A stretch of DNA of 22,699 nt from an uncultured Eubacteriales bacterium. Lineage in GTDB: Bacteria; Bacillota; Clostridia; UBA1381; UBA9506. Under the pieces are notes generated by a model. The model did no database searches. It was given only the letters and a program-made list of their open reading frames with translations, and was not told where the DNA came from. Shown here one piece after another: positions 8,365 through 18,200 of the stretch (its first letter is position 1; each line of letters starts with the position of its first letter). Position numbers and translations under genes: made by a program. The DNA is taken from NCBI GenBank assembly GCA_902478395.1, contig CABSKZ010000006.1:1-22699 (forward strand). Direction: 5' to 3'.

Positions 8365-11017
8365 ACTTTGGAGGATTACGGCCGTTTTGTGCTGCCTGAT
8401 ATTTACGGCTTCCCTGCTGCCGGCTGTGGCGCTGGCGGAGCCGGAGCAGAAACCGGGCGGCATTGTAGAGGGACTCGGCATCATGTCCGCTTCCGTGGAC
8501 GGCGGTTATACGCAGGAGGACACCGTGTCAAGGGCGATGTTTGCGCAGATCTTGGTCCGGATGTATGGAATGGGCGATTCTTTTTATGGAGGTACTCTGC
8601 CGTACAGCGACGTCAAGCCAACGGACTGGTTTTATGACAGCGTCGGTATCGTGACCGAGCTGGGTTATATGAGAAGAACTGGCGGCCTGTTCCGCCCGGA
8701 TGAGCCGGTGGACGCCACGACAGTGGTAAAGGCAATGCTTGACCTTGCAGGCTATCGGGATTATGCGGATACCATCGGCATACAAGAGCGGGATTACTTC
8801 AGCGTGGCTGCCCAGAAAGGCTTCACCGCTGGCGTTTCTCTGGAACCCGGCGGCACTGTGACGCGGGGGCAGATGGCAAAATTGGTCGAAAACACATTGT
8901 TTATAGACGTTCTGAAGCTTGTCAGCGTCGGGGAGAAAAACACGTATGAGGTCATGAAAAAACAGAACGTGCTGTATGACCGTATGAAAATCGTGGAACT
9001 CAGCGGCGTGATTACCGGATTTGGTAATATGCTTCTGGACGAAGGCGGGGGAAAACCGGGTGCAGGGCAGGTGATGATAGACGATGCGGTATATGATGAC
9101 GCCTCCGGTATCAATTTCCGAGACCTATTTGGTATGAAGGGGAAATATTACCTCAAAGAGGAAGACGATACGCTGACACTGGTATATGCTGATTTCAGCC
9201 GGGGAAAAAACGAGGTGCGGACCATACGGGAGAAAGATATTGACAGTGCGGCAGGCACAAGTATCACCTATCTGGATGATGAAACCGCGAAAACCGAACG
9301 CCTTACGCTCGCAAGTGACGTCCGGGTGCTGTACAACGCGCGTCCGCTTTCCGGCTTTACAGGGGACGACCTTATCCCAGATTACGGAGAAATCCGCGCA
9401 GTGGATAACAACAACGACGGCCGGTATGAAGTAGTGATGGTTTGGGATTATCAGACCTACGTCATTGAACGGTTTGACTACATCAACGGACAGATTTGGG
9501 ATAAATATGGAAACGGGGCCCTAACAATCGGCGAAAAGAAGAAGCCGGAATATGCGTTTTATGACGCAAAGGGCAACGAAGCAGGGAACCCGCTGTTCAA
9601 CTGTGTTGCGGGAAATGTTTTGGAAGCTGCGGTCAGTCGGGACGGGGATTATTTGACCGTCATCGTATCAGACCAGTCGGTAAGGGGAACGGTTACGGAG
9701 TTGAGCGCGGACAAAGAGATCTCGCTGGACGGCGTTTCCTATCCGCTTTCGGAATTGTTTCTGAGCTATGGCACAGAGCTGGAGCCGGGGATGACCATAG
9801 AATGCTATTTGAACAGCTACGGCGAGGTCGCGGGCTGTGACATCGACTATTCCGGGGGCTATAGCTACGGCTATCTGATAGGTGCGGAAAAGGGCAAGGG
9901 CTTAAGCGATACCCTGAATCTGAAAATTTTTACACAGCAGGGCGCGGTTGAAATTTTGGAAACAAAAAATAAAATTCTGTTTAACAATATGGAACCGCAG
10001 CTAAACGCAGAAGCGGTGCTGCGCGCCTTAAACGGCGGAGAACCGCAGTTGATTCAGTACAAGCAGAATCAGGATGCAAAAGTGACAATGCTCAAAACCG
10101 CTCTGGATAACACCGCGGGAGAAGAGCGGTTCGACAAAGAGAACTTTTCTCTGGATTTCGTATCGCCGGACGACAAGAACAAATCGCGCATTTACAGTTA
10201 CAATGTGGGTGCGAACTACCGCCTGGGCGACAAATCCATCGTATTCTTTGTGCCGGACGATGTCAGCAAGACCAATTATTTTAAAGCCGGAGATAAAACA
10301 TTGCTTTCCGGAGACGTCAAGCAGGTGGCTCTGGAGCTGTACGATACGGATGAAAACGGCAATATCGGCGTTCTGGTGCGCAAGACGGGAGGCGGAGGCG
10401 GTTCACCCAGCGACGCCCTGTTCAAGGACAATGTTTTCGTAGTGGACAGCGTTTCTGAAACGGTTGATAAAAACGGTGAATTCGGTACGAAAGTAACTGG
10501 GTTCAAAGGCGGAAAACGTGCAACACTGACCTGTACGGATGACGACATGATAAATTATACGTCGAATAATTTCTGGGATATCCGGTACGGCGGCATTTAT
10601 GCTGGTTTTAAATTCTCAGACCTCCGGCAGGGGGATATCATCGGGGCGGATTTGGATCTGAACGGCAACGTCGCCGGGTTCTTGCTGCTGCTTTCACCGC
10701 AGAAGCTTCCGCAGTCCTATAGCGAGGTGATGTCAGATGGCGGTACGCCGACGCCGTCCAACCATCTGGCGACAGCTTCCACGCATTACGGCGTGGTAAA
10801 GAAGCGGTATACCCAGTCGGTGCTGGTCAACGCAAACGGTGATGGGACCGATCCGACTTGGAATAAAACGTTTCTGATATCCGGCACGAACGTTTACCTG
10901 TACGACAGGGAGAAGAAACGTGTGACCATGGAAACGATGGGCGATGTGAACGAGGGAGACATTGTCTTTATTAAAACCTACTACAATGCGCCGAAGGAGG
11001 TTGTCATCATCCGATGA
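8357..11017 (+). CDS. Secreted surface protein with N-terminal degenerate SLH repeats
   Basis: Exported protein of 886 residues. AAAGGAG at 8341-8347 sets the start, which overlaps the end of the upstream gene by 8 bases. A signal peptide (1-27, ending ALA before EPEQ) is followed by three divergent S-layer homology repeats: about 40-72, 83-133 (YSDVKPTDWFYDSVGIVTELGYM) and 145-185. The remaining 700 residues are beta-rich, without a recognised enzyme motif. They contain weakly repeated modules of the type xGTVTELxxxKxISLDGxxYPLxEL, and a glycine-rich stretch (TGGGGGSPSD) around 680. The SLH repeats point to wall attachment, here at the N-terminus rather than the C-terminus as in the protein at 3582. 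It probably works beside the two exported toroid proteins encoded on either side. The function of the C-terminal part is unknown. Confidence 0.82.
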   Translation: MNKLWRITAVLCCLIFTASLLPAVALAEPEQKPGGIVEGLGIMSASVDGGYTQEDTVSRAMFAQILVRMYGMGDSFYGGTLPYSDVKPTDWFYDSVGIVTELGYMRRTGGLFRPDEPVDATTVVKAMLDLAGYRDYADTIGIQERDYFSVAAQKGFTAGVSLEPGGTVTRGQMAKLVENTLFIDVLKLVSVGEKNTYEVMKKQNVLYDRMKIVELSGVITGFGNMLLDEGGGKPGAGQVMIDDAVYDDASGINFRDLFGMKGKYYLKEEDDTLTLVYADFSRGKNEVRTIREKDIDSAAGTSITYLDDETAKTERLTLASDVRVLYNARPLSGFTGDDLIPDYGEIRAVDNNNDGRYEVVMVWDYQTYVIERFDYINGQIWDKYGNGALTIGEKKKPEYAFYDAKGNEAGNPLFNCVAGNVLEAAVSRDGDYLTVIVSDQSVRGTVTELSADKEISLDGVSYPLSELFLSYGTELEPGMTIECYLNSYGEVAGCDIDYSGGYSYGYLIGAEKGKGLSDTLNLKIFTQQGAVEILETKNKILFNNMEPQLNAEAVLRALNGGEPQLIQYKQNQDAKVTMLKTALDNTAGEERFDKENFSLDFVSPDDKNKSRIYSYNVGANYRLGDKSIVFFVPDDVSKTNYFKAGDKTLLSGDVKQVALELYDTDENGNIGVLVRKTGGGGGSPSDALFKDNVFVVDSVSETVDKNGEFGTKVTGFKGGKRATLTCTDDDMINYTSNNFWDIRYGGIYAGFKFSDLRQGDIIGADLDLNGNVAGFLLLLSPQKLPQSYSEVMSDGGTPTPSNHLATASTHYGVVKKRYTQSVLVNANGDGTDPTWNKTFLISGTNVYLYDREKKRVTMETMGDVNEGDIVFIKTYYNAPKEVVIIR

Positions 11018-13224
11018 AACGCTATGCGGCACTGTTTATCATCCTAACGCTGTTGTGCTGCCCGTTTCCCGTTGGCGCAGAACACGCGGAGGCTTACGCG
11101 GACGGGCTGGATTACCGGATGAATGGGCATATGCTGGAGGTGGCGGGAAACATAAAGAACGCGCCGGAGACAACGGTCGTTATATCGGCGGTCTATACAG
11201 AGAAGGGCACGCTGCTGAGCGCGGTTTCCGGGGCCGATACGTTTTTACTTAGTCACAACATACAGACACTTTCGGGCTGTACAGCCAGGCTGTTCGTGCT
11301 GGACGGAGCGGATACGCTGCGTCCGCTCTGCCCGGCATATGAAACGGATGAGAAGGCGATTCGGATCTGGAACTCCATCGACGAGCGCAAGGCGTTGGCA
11401 GTGGACTATTTATACCGAAATCCCTTCCCCTCGCCCTATGAATCGTCGGACCCAAGTAAGCCGAACACTGTGGTGAATGTGGGGCGAATCGGTTATGCGA
11501 TGACGATGTTTTACAAAGAGATTGCGCTTGATACTGCAAATGAGATGCTGCGGGTGGCATGTGAAAACAGCAATCCGACTGTAAATGATTTTGCAGAATC
11601 CGAAACCTATTTCCAGATGCCGATTTTACTAAGAATCTATTTTCAGTTCCAGCCGCTGCTGACAGATGACGCCAAAGAAGCGGTGGAGGATTATTTCTAC
11701 CAGTATGTCAACCACAACAGTAAAATGAGCGAAGCAGCGGATGAATTTGTATATAAAGACGGTAAATATTACATAGAGGCTTCTGGAAACCATCATGTCA
11801 TCCGCCGTACGGCATATTACCTCGGAAGCCGGATTCTGAAAGATTCCCTGCGGTATCAAAACGCGGTTTTGGCAGACGGAAACAGTGTGCAGGCACATTT
11901 TGCGGCATGGGAGCACTACTGGGAACAGGATTTGAAAACGCGCGGAACCCGGGCGTATGAAGTGGAGTATTTTTCCAATGGATATGACAAATATACTCTC
12001 GGGTGTATGCTGGTGCTCCGCGACTGCTCGGAATCGCGGACTGTTTCCAGACTGGCGGAAAAGTACATGGATTTGGTGATGGCTGACCTTGTGGTGCAGT
12101 CACTTGACGGTATGTACGGCGGCGCGCGTTCCCGGAGCGTCCGCACAAACGAGCTCGATAAATCGGCAGATACCTATTTAAACGCTGTTTTTTTTAACTG
12201 CCAGAGCAGCTGGCGGGTGCCGGGCGCAACAGACTCGGTAAGCGGGAACCCGCTGGAGCAGAACCGCCGTACGAATGCGTCGATATTGTGCCATCCAAAC
12301 CAGGTTATGCTCTTTTTAAGCGATTACAGGCCGCCGTATGTGCTGATGGATTTGGCGCTTTCAGAAAAAGGCAGCTATGAATATGAATCCTTCCCGGTTG
12401 GGCGGGGTACACGCATCGGCAAAGATATACTCAGCTTCTATATGGATTTTCCCAGCTATATCCGCCGCTACTCCTACATTACACCGGACTATGTGGTTGG
12501 CTCCATGAGTTACAGCCGGGATTATGCTTATTCCGATATCCAGCAGCAGAACCGGTATGTTGGAATCCACTACCGGAACCAGAAAGAGGACCCGGTCTAC
12601 ACCCGTGCCTTTGTTGAAACAGAACGAAGCTATGCGCGCGGGTATAACGACATCAATTCCGTAGCGAGCGGTTCCGCCCTGCTGGCGTATTCTCTGCTGG
12701 AGGCGAAATACCACGACGCGAGTATCCACAGGGATATTAAAATCGGAATCTCCGATACCTTTTATGAAAACGCCGTCATGCGGGACGGCTGGATGATGGC
12801 ATACGACCCCGATGGCGAAGGGTATCTTGCGGTTAAGCCGTCAAGAGGGCAGATTGAGGGATGGGATGCCGAATCTGAGAAATATATTAAATATCTGCTG
12901 TTTGACACAAGGCGCATCCCGATTGTCATGCAGGCGGGTTCGAAAACGGAATACGGAAGCTTTGAGGCGTTTTGCGATGCAGTGGCGGGAACGGAATTCC
13001 GCTGGGAGGACGGCGAGTTCATTTACACCAGCCCGGGAAACGGCGGCACCATCACCTGGCGTCCGGATATGCAGCTGCCGTTAGTAAACGGCAGCCCAGT
13101 AACGCTCGACAGCCCATATTTCTTCCGCTCCCCTTATTTAAACAGTGAAATGGGCAGCGGAATCGTGACCATGCAGAGCACAACCGGCGGAAAGTATAAG
13201 ATAGATTTCAATACGGCAGACTGA
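11014..13224 (+). CDS. Second exported toroid/beta-sandwich protein, putative polysaccharide-degrading enzyme
   Basis: Exported protein of 736 residues, overlapping the previous gene by the four bases ATGA. A full AAGGAGG (10994-11000) lies inside the upstream gene, 13 bases before the start. The signal peptide (MKRYAALFIILTLLCCPFPVGA) is followed by an extra beta module of about 90 residues that resembles the C-terminal tail of the protein at 15202 (pattern ending RLFVLDGADTLRPLCP). Then comes the helix-rich toroid region with SGNHH (257-261), AHFAAW (294-299), NGYDKYT (322-328) and GGARSR (369-374), and a beta-rich C-terminal region ending SPYLNSEMGSGIV. It is clearly paralogous to the protein at 5980, but carries an N-terminal module in place of the C-terminal stalk domain. 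The enzyme role is inferred from the fold pattern and the locus. Confidence 0.85.
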   Translation: MKRYAALFIILTLLCCPFPVGAEHAEAYADGLDYRMNGHMLEVAGNIKNAPETTVVISAVYTEKGTLLSAVSGADTFLLSHNIQTLSGCTARLFVLDGADTLRPLCPAYETDEKAIRIWNSIDERKALAVDYLYRNPFPSPYESSDPSKPNTVVNVGRIGYAMTMFYKEIALDTANEMLRVACENSNPTVNDFAESETYFQMPILLRIYFQFQPLLTDDAKEAVEDYFYQYVNHNSKMSEAADEFVYKDGKYYIEASGNHHVIRRTAYYLGSRILKDSLRYQNAVLADGNSVQAHFAAWEHYWEQDLKTRGTRAYEVEYFSNGYDKYTLGCMLVLRDCSESRTVSRLAEKYMDLVMADLVVQSLDGMYGGARSRSVRTNELDKSADTYLNAVFFNCQSSWRVPGATDSVSGNPLEQNRRTNASILCHPNQVMLFLSDYRPPYVLMDLALSEKGSYEYESFPVGRGTRIGKDILSFYMDFPSYIRRYSYITPDYVVGSMSYSRDYAYSDIQQQNRYVGIHYRNQKEDPVYTRAFVETERSYARGYNDINSVASGSALLAYSLLEAKYHDASIHRDIKIGISDTFYENAVMRDGWMMAYDPDGEGYLAVKPSRGQIEGWDAESEKYIKYLLFDTRRIPIVMQAGSKTEYGSFEAFCDAVAGTEFRWEDGEFIYTSPGNGGTITWRPDMQLPLVNGSPVTLDSPYFFRSPYLNSEMGSGIVTMQSTTGGKYKIDFNTAD

Positions 13225-13239
13225 CAGGCGGAGGACGAT

Positions 13240-15177
13240 ATGGACACATATATACAGGATTTGGTAAAAAACGCACAAAACACTCCGGTTGAGGAGCTTA
13301 TGCGGCAGGAATGCGAATCGCGCGGAGAACGTGTACGGAAGGCCTTTGCCGCGGCAAAACAGAACGCAGAATTTGAACTGCTGCGATACTATGCGGCATT
13401 CTATTTGGAAGAGGATTTGGAAGAAACAAACCAGGCCCTGCTCGAAATCCTTACGACGGAGGAGGAAGCAGTCCGGCGGCGGTATTGCCTGCACGACAAA
13501 TGGTCACTGTGGGTAAACCCGCTGTTGATACGGCTTTATTATAACTTTGGTTCTCCGGGGCGCGGCTTGCTGTCGCCGGAACTGGAACAGGCCGTTTGTG
13601 AAACGTTGTGGGAACGGATGCTTTACAAGAATGACATTGCACTGGCAAAGCGCAGTGTTTGGCACATGACGGGCAGCGAAAACCACGATTTGAATTTTAA
13701 AATCTGTGCGCTCCTCACGTCGCAAATGTTTATGGAGCTTCCGGATTATCGGGAAAGAACCTATCCAGATCGGGGCACAGGCGGCGGAGACGGATACTGG
13801 TTCCACTACATGTACGATTTCATGGGCGGCGAGGTGGCAGACAGGGGGCCGGAAGGCAGGGCGGACTGGAAGGAGCCCGGCAGAGAATATAACGCAAAGG
13901 CCCACTATGAGGCTTGGGTAGAATTTTTTAAAACCTATTTCCGCGAGCGTGCCAAAAAGGGCTTTTTTCTGGAGGCATCCGCTTCCGGTTATATGAAGTG
14001 GACGCTTTCATTCATCAGCCTGCTTCTGGAATTTTGCCGGGATGGAGAACTGAAAAAGCTCTGTAAGGATTTTTATGACCTAATTTGGTGCGAATGGGCG
14101 CAGGACCAGATTGACGGCCGCCGCGGCGGGGCAAAAACGCGGTGTGTTTTCGAGCAGCAACAGCTGGAAAACGACTCGATGTACTACATGGCGAAATTCC
14201 TGCTTGGCGGGGACGGAATCGCCGGACACGCGTACTATTTCCAGATGACAAACGGGTACGAGCTGCCGCCTGTCGTCTGGGACATGGTAATCCACAAACG
14301 GGAGCTGGGCTCCTATGAATATTTCAGCAGAAGGCCGGGAGAAGAAGAGAGTGTTTACCCGCGGCCTTTGGGCGAGGAACGGACGCTTTGCTGCGATACG
14401 CAGTCCCGCATGCTGCATTACAGCTATGTCACGCCGGACTACATTCTCGGGACGCAGATGGACCACCCTTACATGCCGCATTCCCATTTGAGCTGTGCAG
14501 CGCGGTGGAACGGGCTGACGGGCGGCGAGTCGCCAGATTCCTTCCTATTCCCTGCCGCATTCCGGCAAAACGAGGACGGAACATATGCACCGATAGGAAG
14601 CATGTACCGCAGCGTGCAGGATAAAAACGTCCTGATATGCGCTCAGCACCGGGGGTATTTCCGTATCGACCCGGAGTGGTATCCGCAGATGGAGCAGACG
14701 GCGTCCGCGTATGGGTTTTATTTCGGAAAGAAGTTTCCCGAAATGCTTGAGAAGGAGGACTGGATATTTGTCCGGGACGGTGGGATGTATGCCGTGCTTC
14801 GGCCCGCGTACGGCGGTTACCGGAAGGCGGGGGATACCATCATATTGTTTGAGGAACCGTTTGCCCCGGCAATCGTCCACGCGGCTTCGGCCGCAGATTT
14901 TCCAGATTTCGGCGCATTTGTAGAATTTATTCTAAAAGATATCCGGCTGGAACTAAACAACATTGTTGTCCCCGGCTATTTTACCATACGGTATCAAACG
15001 CCAAAGACTGAATTGTATTTCAATGCGGCCAACAATGAACCGCCGCGCATCAACGGAAAATTGGTTGATTATTCCTATCCATACGCCTTCCGCAGCCCTT
15101 ACATGGAGGGAAAATATGGGGAAGGAGTTATTACGGTAAGGCACGGGAAGTATTCCCTGGTTCTGGACTTTCAGTAA
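13240..15177 (+). CDS. Cytoplasmic paralogue of the toroid/beta-sandwich proteins
   Basis: Protein of 645 residues with no signal peptide: the N-terminus MDTYIQDLVKNAQNT is hydrophilic. GGAGG at 13230-13234 sets the start, 15 bp after the preceding stop. It keeps the landmarks of its two exported relatives in the same order: GSENHD (145-150, second His replaced by Asp), AHYEAW (221-226), SGYMKWT (249-255) and GGAKTRC (296-302). The C-terminal beta region also matches (YSYVTPDYILG, then SPYMEGKYGEGV, ending VLDFQ). It has no surface-attachment domain. The sensible reading is an intracellular enzyme acting on imported oligosaccharides while the exported paralogues work outside. The SENH form of the motif is reminiscent of uncharacterised toroid proteins seen in many phyla; I cannot assign a family. 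Confidence 0.84.
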   Translation: MDTYIQDLVKNAQNTPVEELMRQECESRGERVRKAFAAAKQNAEFELLRYYAAFYLEEDLEETNQALLEILTTEEEAVRRRYCLHDKWSLWVNPLLIRLYYNFGSPGRGLLSPELEQAVCETLWERMLYKNDIALAKRSVWHMTGSENHDLNFKICALLTSQMFMELPDYRERTYPDRGTGGGDGYWFHYMYDFMGGEVADRGPEGRADWKEPGREYNAKAHYEAWVEFFKTYFRERAKKGFFLEASASGYMKWTLSFISLLLEFCRDGELKKLCKDFYDLIWCEWAQDQIDGRRGGAKTRCVFEQQQLENDSMYYMAKFLLGGDGIAGHAYYFQMTNGYELPPVVWDMVIHKRELGSYEYFSRRPGEEESVYPRPLGEERTLCCDTQSRMLHYSYVTPDYILGTQMDHPYMPHSHLSCAARWNGLTGGESPDSFLFPAAFRQNEDGTYAPIGSMYRSVQDKNVLICAQHRGYFRIDPEWYPQMEQTASAYGFYFGKKFPEMLEKEDWIFVRDGGMYAVLRPAYGGYRKAGDTIILFEEPFAPAIVHAASAADFPDFGAFVEFILKDIRLELNNIVVPGYFTIRYQTPKTELYFNAANNEPPRINGKLVDYSYPYAFRSPYMEGKYGEGVITVRHGKYSLVLDFQ

Positions 15178-15201
15178 ATTAAGAAAGGAATGGTGGTTAT
15201 C

Positions 15202-18200
15202 TTGAAAAAAATGGCATCGGTATTCCTTGCGGTTTGTATGTTGTTATCATTAGGCGTGGTTTATGCAGAGGAGGGGAATGCATACTTTTGCGGCTTTTCG
15301 GGTTCGGCACCCGGTACGGAATGGACGCTGAATGTCGGCGCGCTGAAGGACGGCACGTACAGACTTCCGGCTGGCGCGAGCACACAGGATGTGCTGAAGC
15401 TGCCAAAACCATATCCGGCCGGCGAGGTGATCGTCGAGTACGATTTTAAATCAACCGGAACGAAAATGACGGTTTACTTACAGAACCCGAAGGGGGGCAG
15501 CGTATGCCGGATGCAGCAGGCCAGCACATCGATGCTGCAGCTGCAGCACGGCAAGGATGATAAAAGTGGAAATCAGAACACTGTGATTACCGACGAGAAC
15601 TTTTTGTTGAACAACTGGTATCATTTTAAACACGTCATATCCTATCAGGCGGAAGGGGCCACCTCCAGCGTTTACATGTATAAAGATGGAGTATTGATTG
15701 GCAGCGTGAAGGACAAGGTATATATGGATCCAAACAAGTATGACAACCCGCCGGAATTACAAGCTCTGTGTTTTAACAACGCCGGTGAGGAGGGCAGCAT
15801 GTTTCTGGACAACCTCGCAGTTTACCAGAATGATGACGCATCCAGTGTGAAGGTGACGCTTGCGTCCCTGGATATCAACGGCGGGGAGCCGGTTTCTTCG
15901 AATATCGTCCTGCCGTCGGCGGGCTACAACGGTGCAACAGTTTCCTGGGAGTCGTCAAATCCTGGTGTTATTTCGGACGACGGCAGAGTGAACGTACCAG
16001 ACGTGCAGACCACGGTCAATCTGACCGCAACTGTTCAAAAGGGAACGGTGACAGAAACAAAAATTATTCCGGTAACGGTTCTTCCAGCCGGAGAAAGCCC
16101 GGTTGCGGCCGATGTGTATTATTTCGATTTTGCTGACGACACGGTTCCCGCGGGTTTTACCATGAAAAACGCGGCGGCGGTTTCCGGAGGCCGTGTTGTG
16201 ATGGAAAAGGCGGCGGGGGCCAGTACAAATCCGGAAATCAACCTGAACTTAAATGCAATGGCGTTCGGTACTTTTTCCGGGCGGGTCATTACCGAGTTCG
16301 ACTTTTTGTCCGATGCGGATAAATGTATCGCAGGCTATATACAGGCCACGCCAAATGCGGGGAGCCTGCTCCGTCTGGAACAGGTTTCCGCCACGAGAAT
16401 CAAAGCGGTGACGGGCGGAACCGGCGCCGCAGCCGTAAAGACGGAGGCGTTTAAAGACGATTTTGAGAAAAACAGGCGCTACCATGTGAAGCTGATAGCG
16501 GACTATGATACCACCAAATGCTCGGTGTATATCGACGGAGCGCCGCTGGCGGAGGACCACTGGTTTATGCCGGATGCGGTGAGCCCCGGGTACTTGAGAA
16601 TGCTGCTGATGCAGATGAACGCACCATCCGGCAGTATGTATGTGGACAACCTTGTGATTTACCATGACGACGCGGATTCCTCTGTTGTGGCGACGCAGAA
16701 AGCGTTGGCGCTGGAGAATGCGGATCAGGTTTCTAAACAGGTGGTGCTGCCGGAGACCGGGTACAATGGCACACAGATTTCCTGGACCTCCACAAATCCG
16801 GATATCATAGGTGATGACGGGGTTGTTAAAACACGGCCGGAGACGGATACAGAAGTAACGATGGAAGCCACACTCAATAAGGCGGGAAGAATTCTCAAAA
16901 AGAGCTTAACAGTCCGTGTACTGCGTGCGCTGAACGATGCGGAAAGCATAGCCGCAGACAAAGAATTGCTGGAAATTCCAGCCGAAATTACAAGTGATAT
17001 TGAACTGCCGTTGGTTGGGGAGAATGGGAGTACAATCTCTTGGGCGTCGGACAACCAGCTGTATCTGGGAATGGACGGCAAGGTCGTACGGCCCGCCGCG
17101 ACCTCTGCGGACAAGGCGGTTACCCTGACGGCATATCTTTCCAAAAACGGGGCGGAAGACAGCAGGGAGTTCTCAGTAACCGTCAAAAAGGCAGATTTCT
17201 ACCGGAGGTATTCGTTTGACGATGGTTCGTCGGGCTGGAGTTTTAAAAATAGGACCGATGCGTCCACTATCAGCAACCCGGTTCAAACAGTGGAGGGAAA
17301 TTCCTGTATCGTGCTTGAAAATCCGGCAGGGAAAAACGATATTCTGGAAGCTTCACTCAATACTGGAGTGATAACGGGAGCAGTAGTAATCGACATGGAT
17401 TTCCGCGCCGCGGCGGACTACGCAAATGTCCTGTACGTCCAGAATCCGGCTGGAGGAAGCGCGGCGAGAATTGAACTGCTGGGCGGGGCGCTGTACGCGA
17501 AAACCGCGTCAGGCACTTCGATGCTGGCAGAGGTACTGGATCAGTCCCAATGGCATTCGCTTCGACTGGTTTTGGATTACAAAGCCAAGCAATACAGCGT
17601 GTTTCTGGACAAACGGCTGGCGTTGGCCAACGCGGGCTTTATGACGGAAGCGGAACGGCTGGAAAATATCCTTTCCCAGCTTATTACTTATCCGCAGGAA
17701 GTATCCGGGCCAACGGAAGCAACCTCGCTTCTGATTGACAATGTGGCGCTTTACGCCATGAACGATGAACTAGCTGCGCAGTATGATATTGACGCCCTGG
17801 CATTGGACGGCGATTACCGCACACAGGTGCCGATGCCCTTGATGGGAAAGTTCGGCAGTATTCTTACCTGGTTCACAAGCGATGAAGCCGTCGTTGACGA
17901 AACCGGAAAGGTGACACAGCCGAATTATGTGGAGGGAAACCAGCGCGTGACACTTACTGCGGTTACAGATAAAAACGGCTTCAGCGGACAGAAGGATTTT
18001 GAACTTCTCATCGCGGCAAAAAACAATTATGTAGCGCTAGCGAAAAAGAGTTTTGAACAAGAGAGTGGAAGTATTTCCGCAACTCTCGATTTACAGAATC
18101 ACACACAGGAAGAACAGCAGATGATGCTGGTGCTGGCTGGATATGACGGGGGTGAGATGAGCGGTGTCGACTGCAAGGTGGTAACGCTTTCGGCAGGCCA

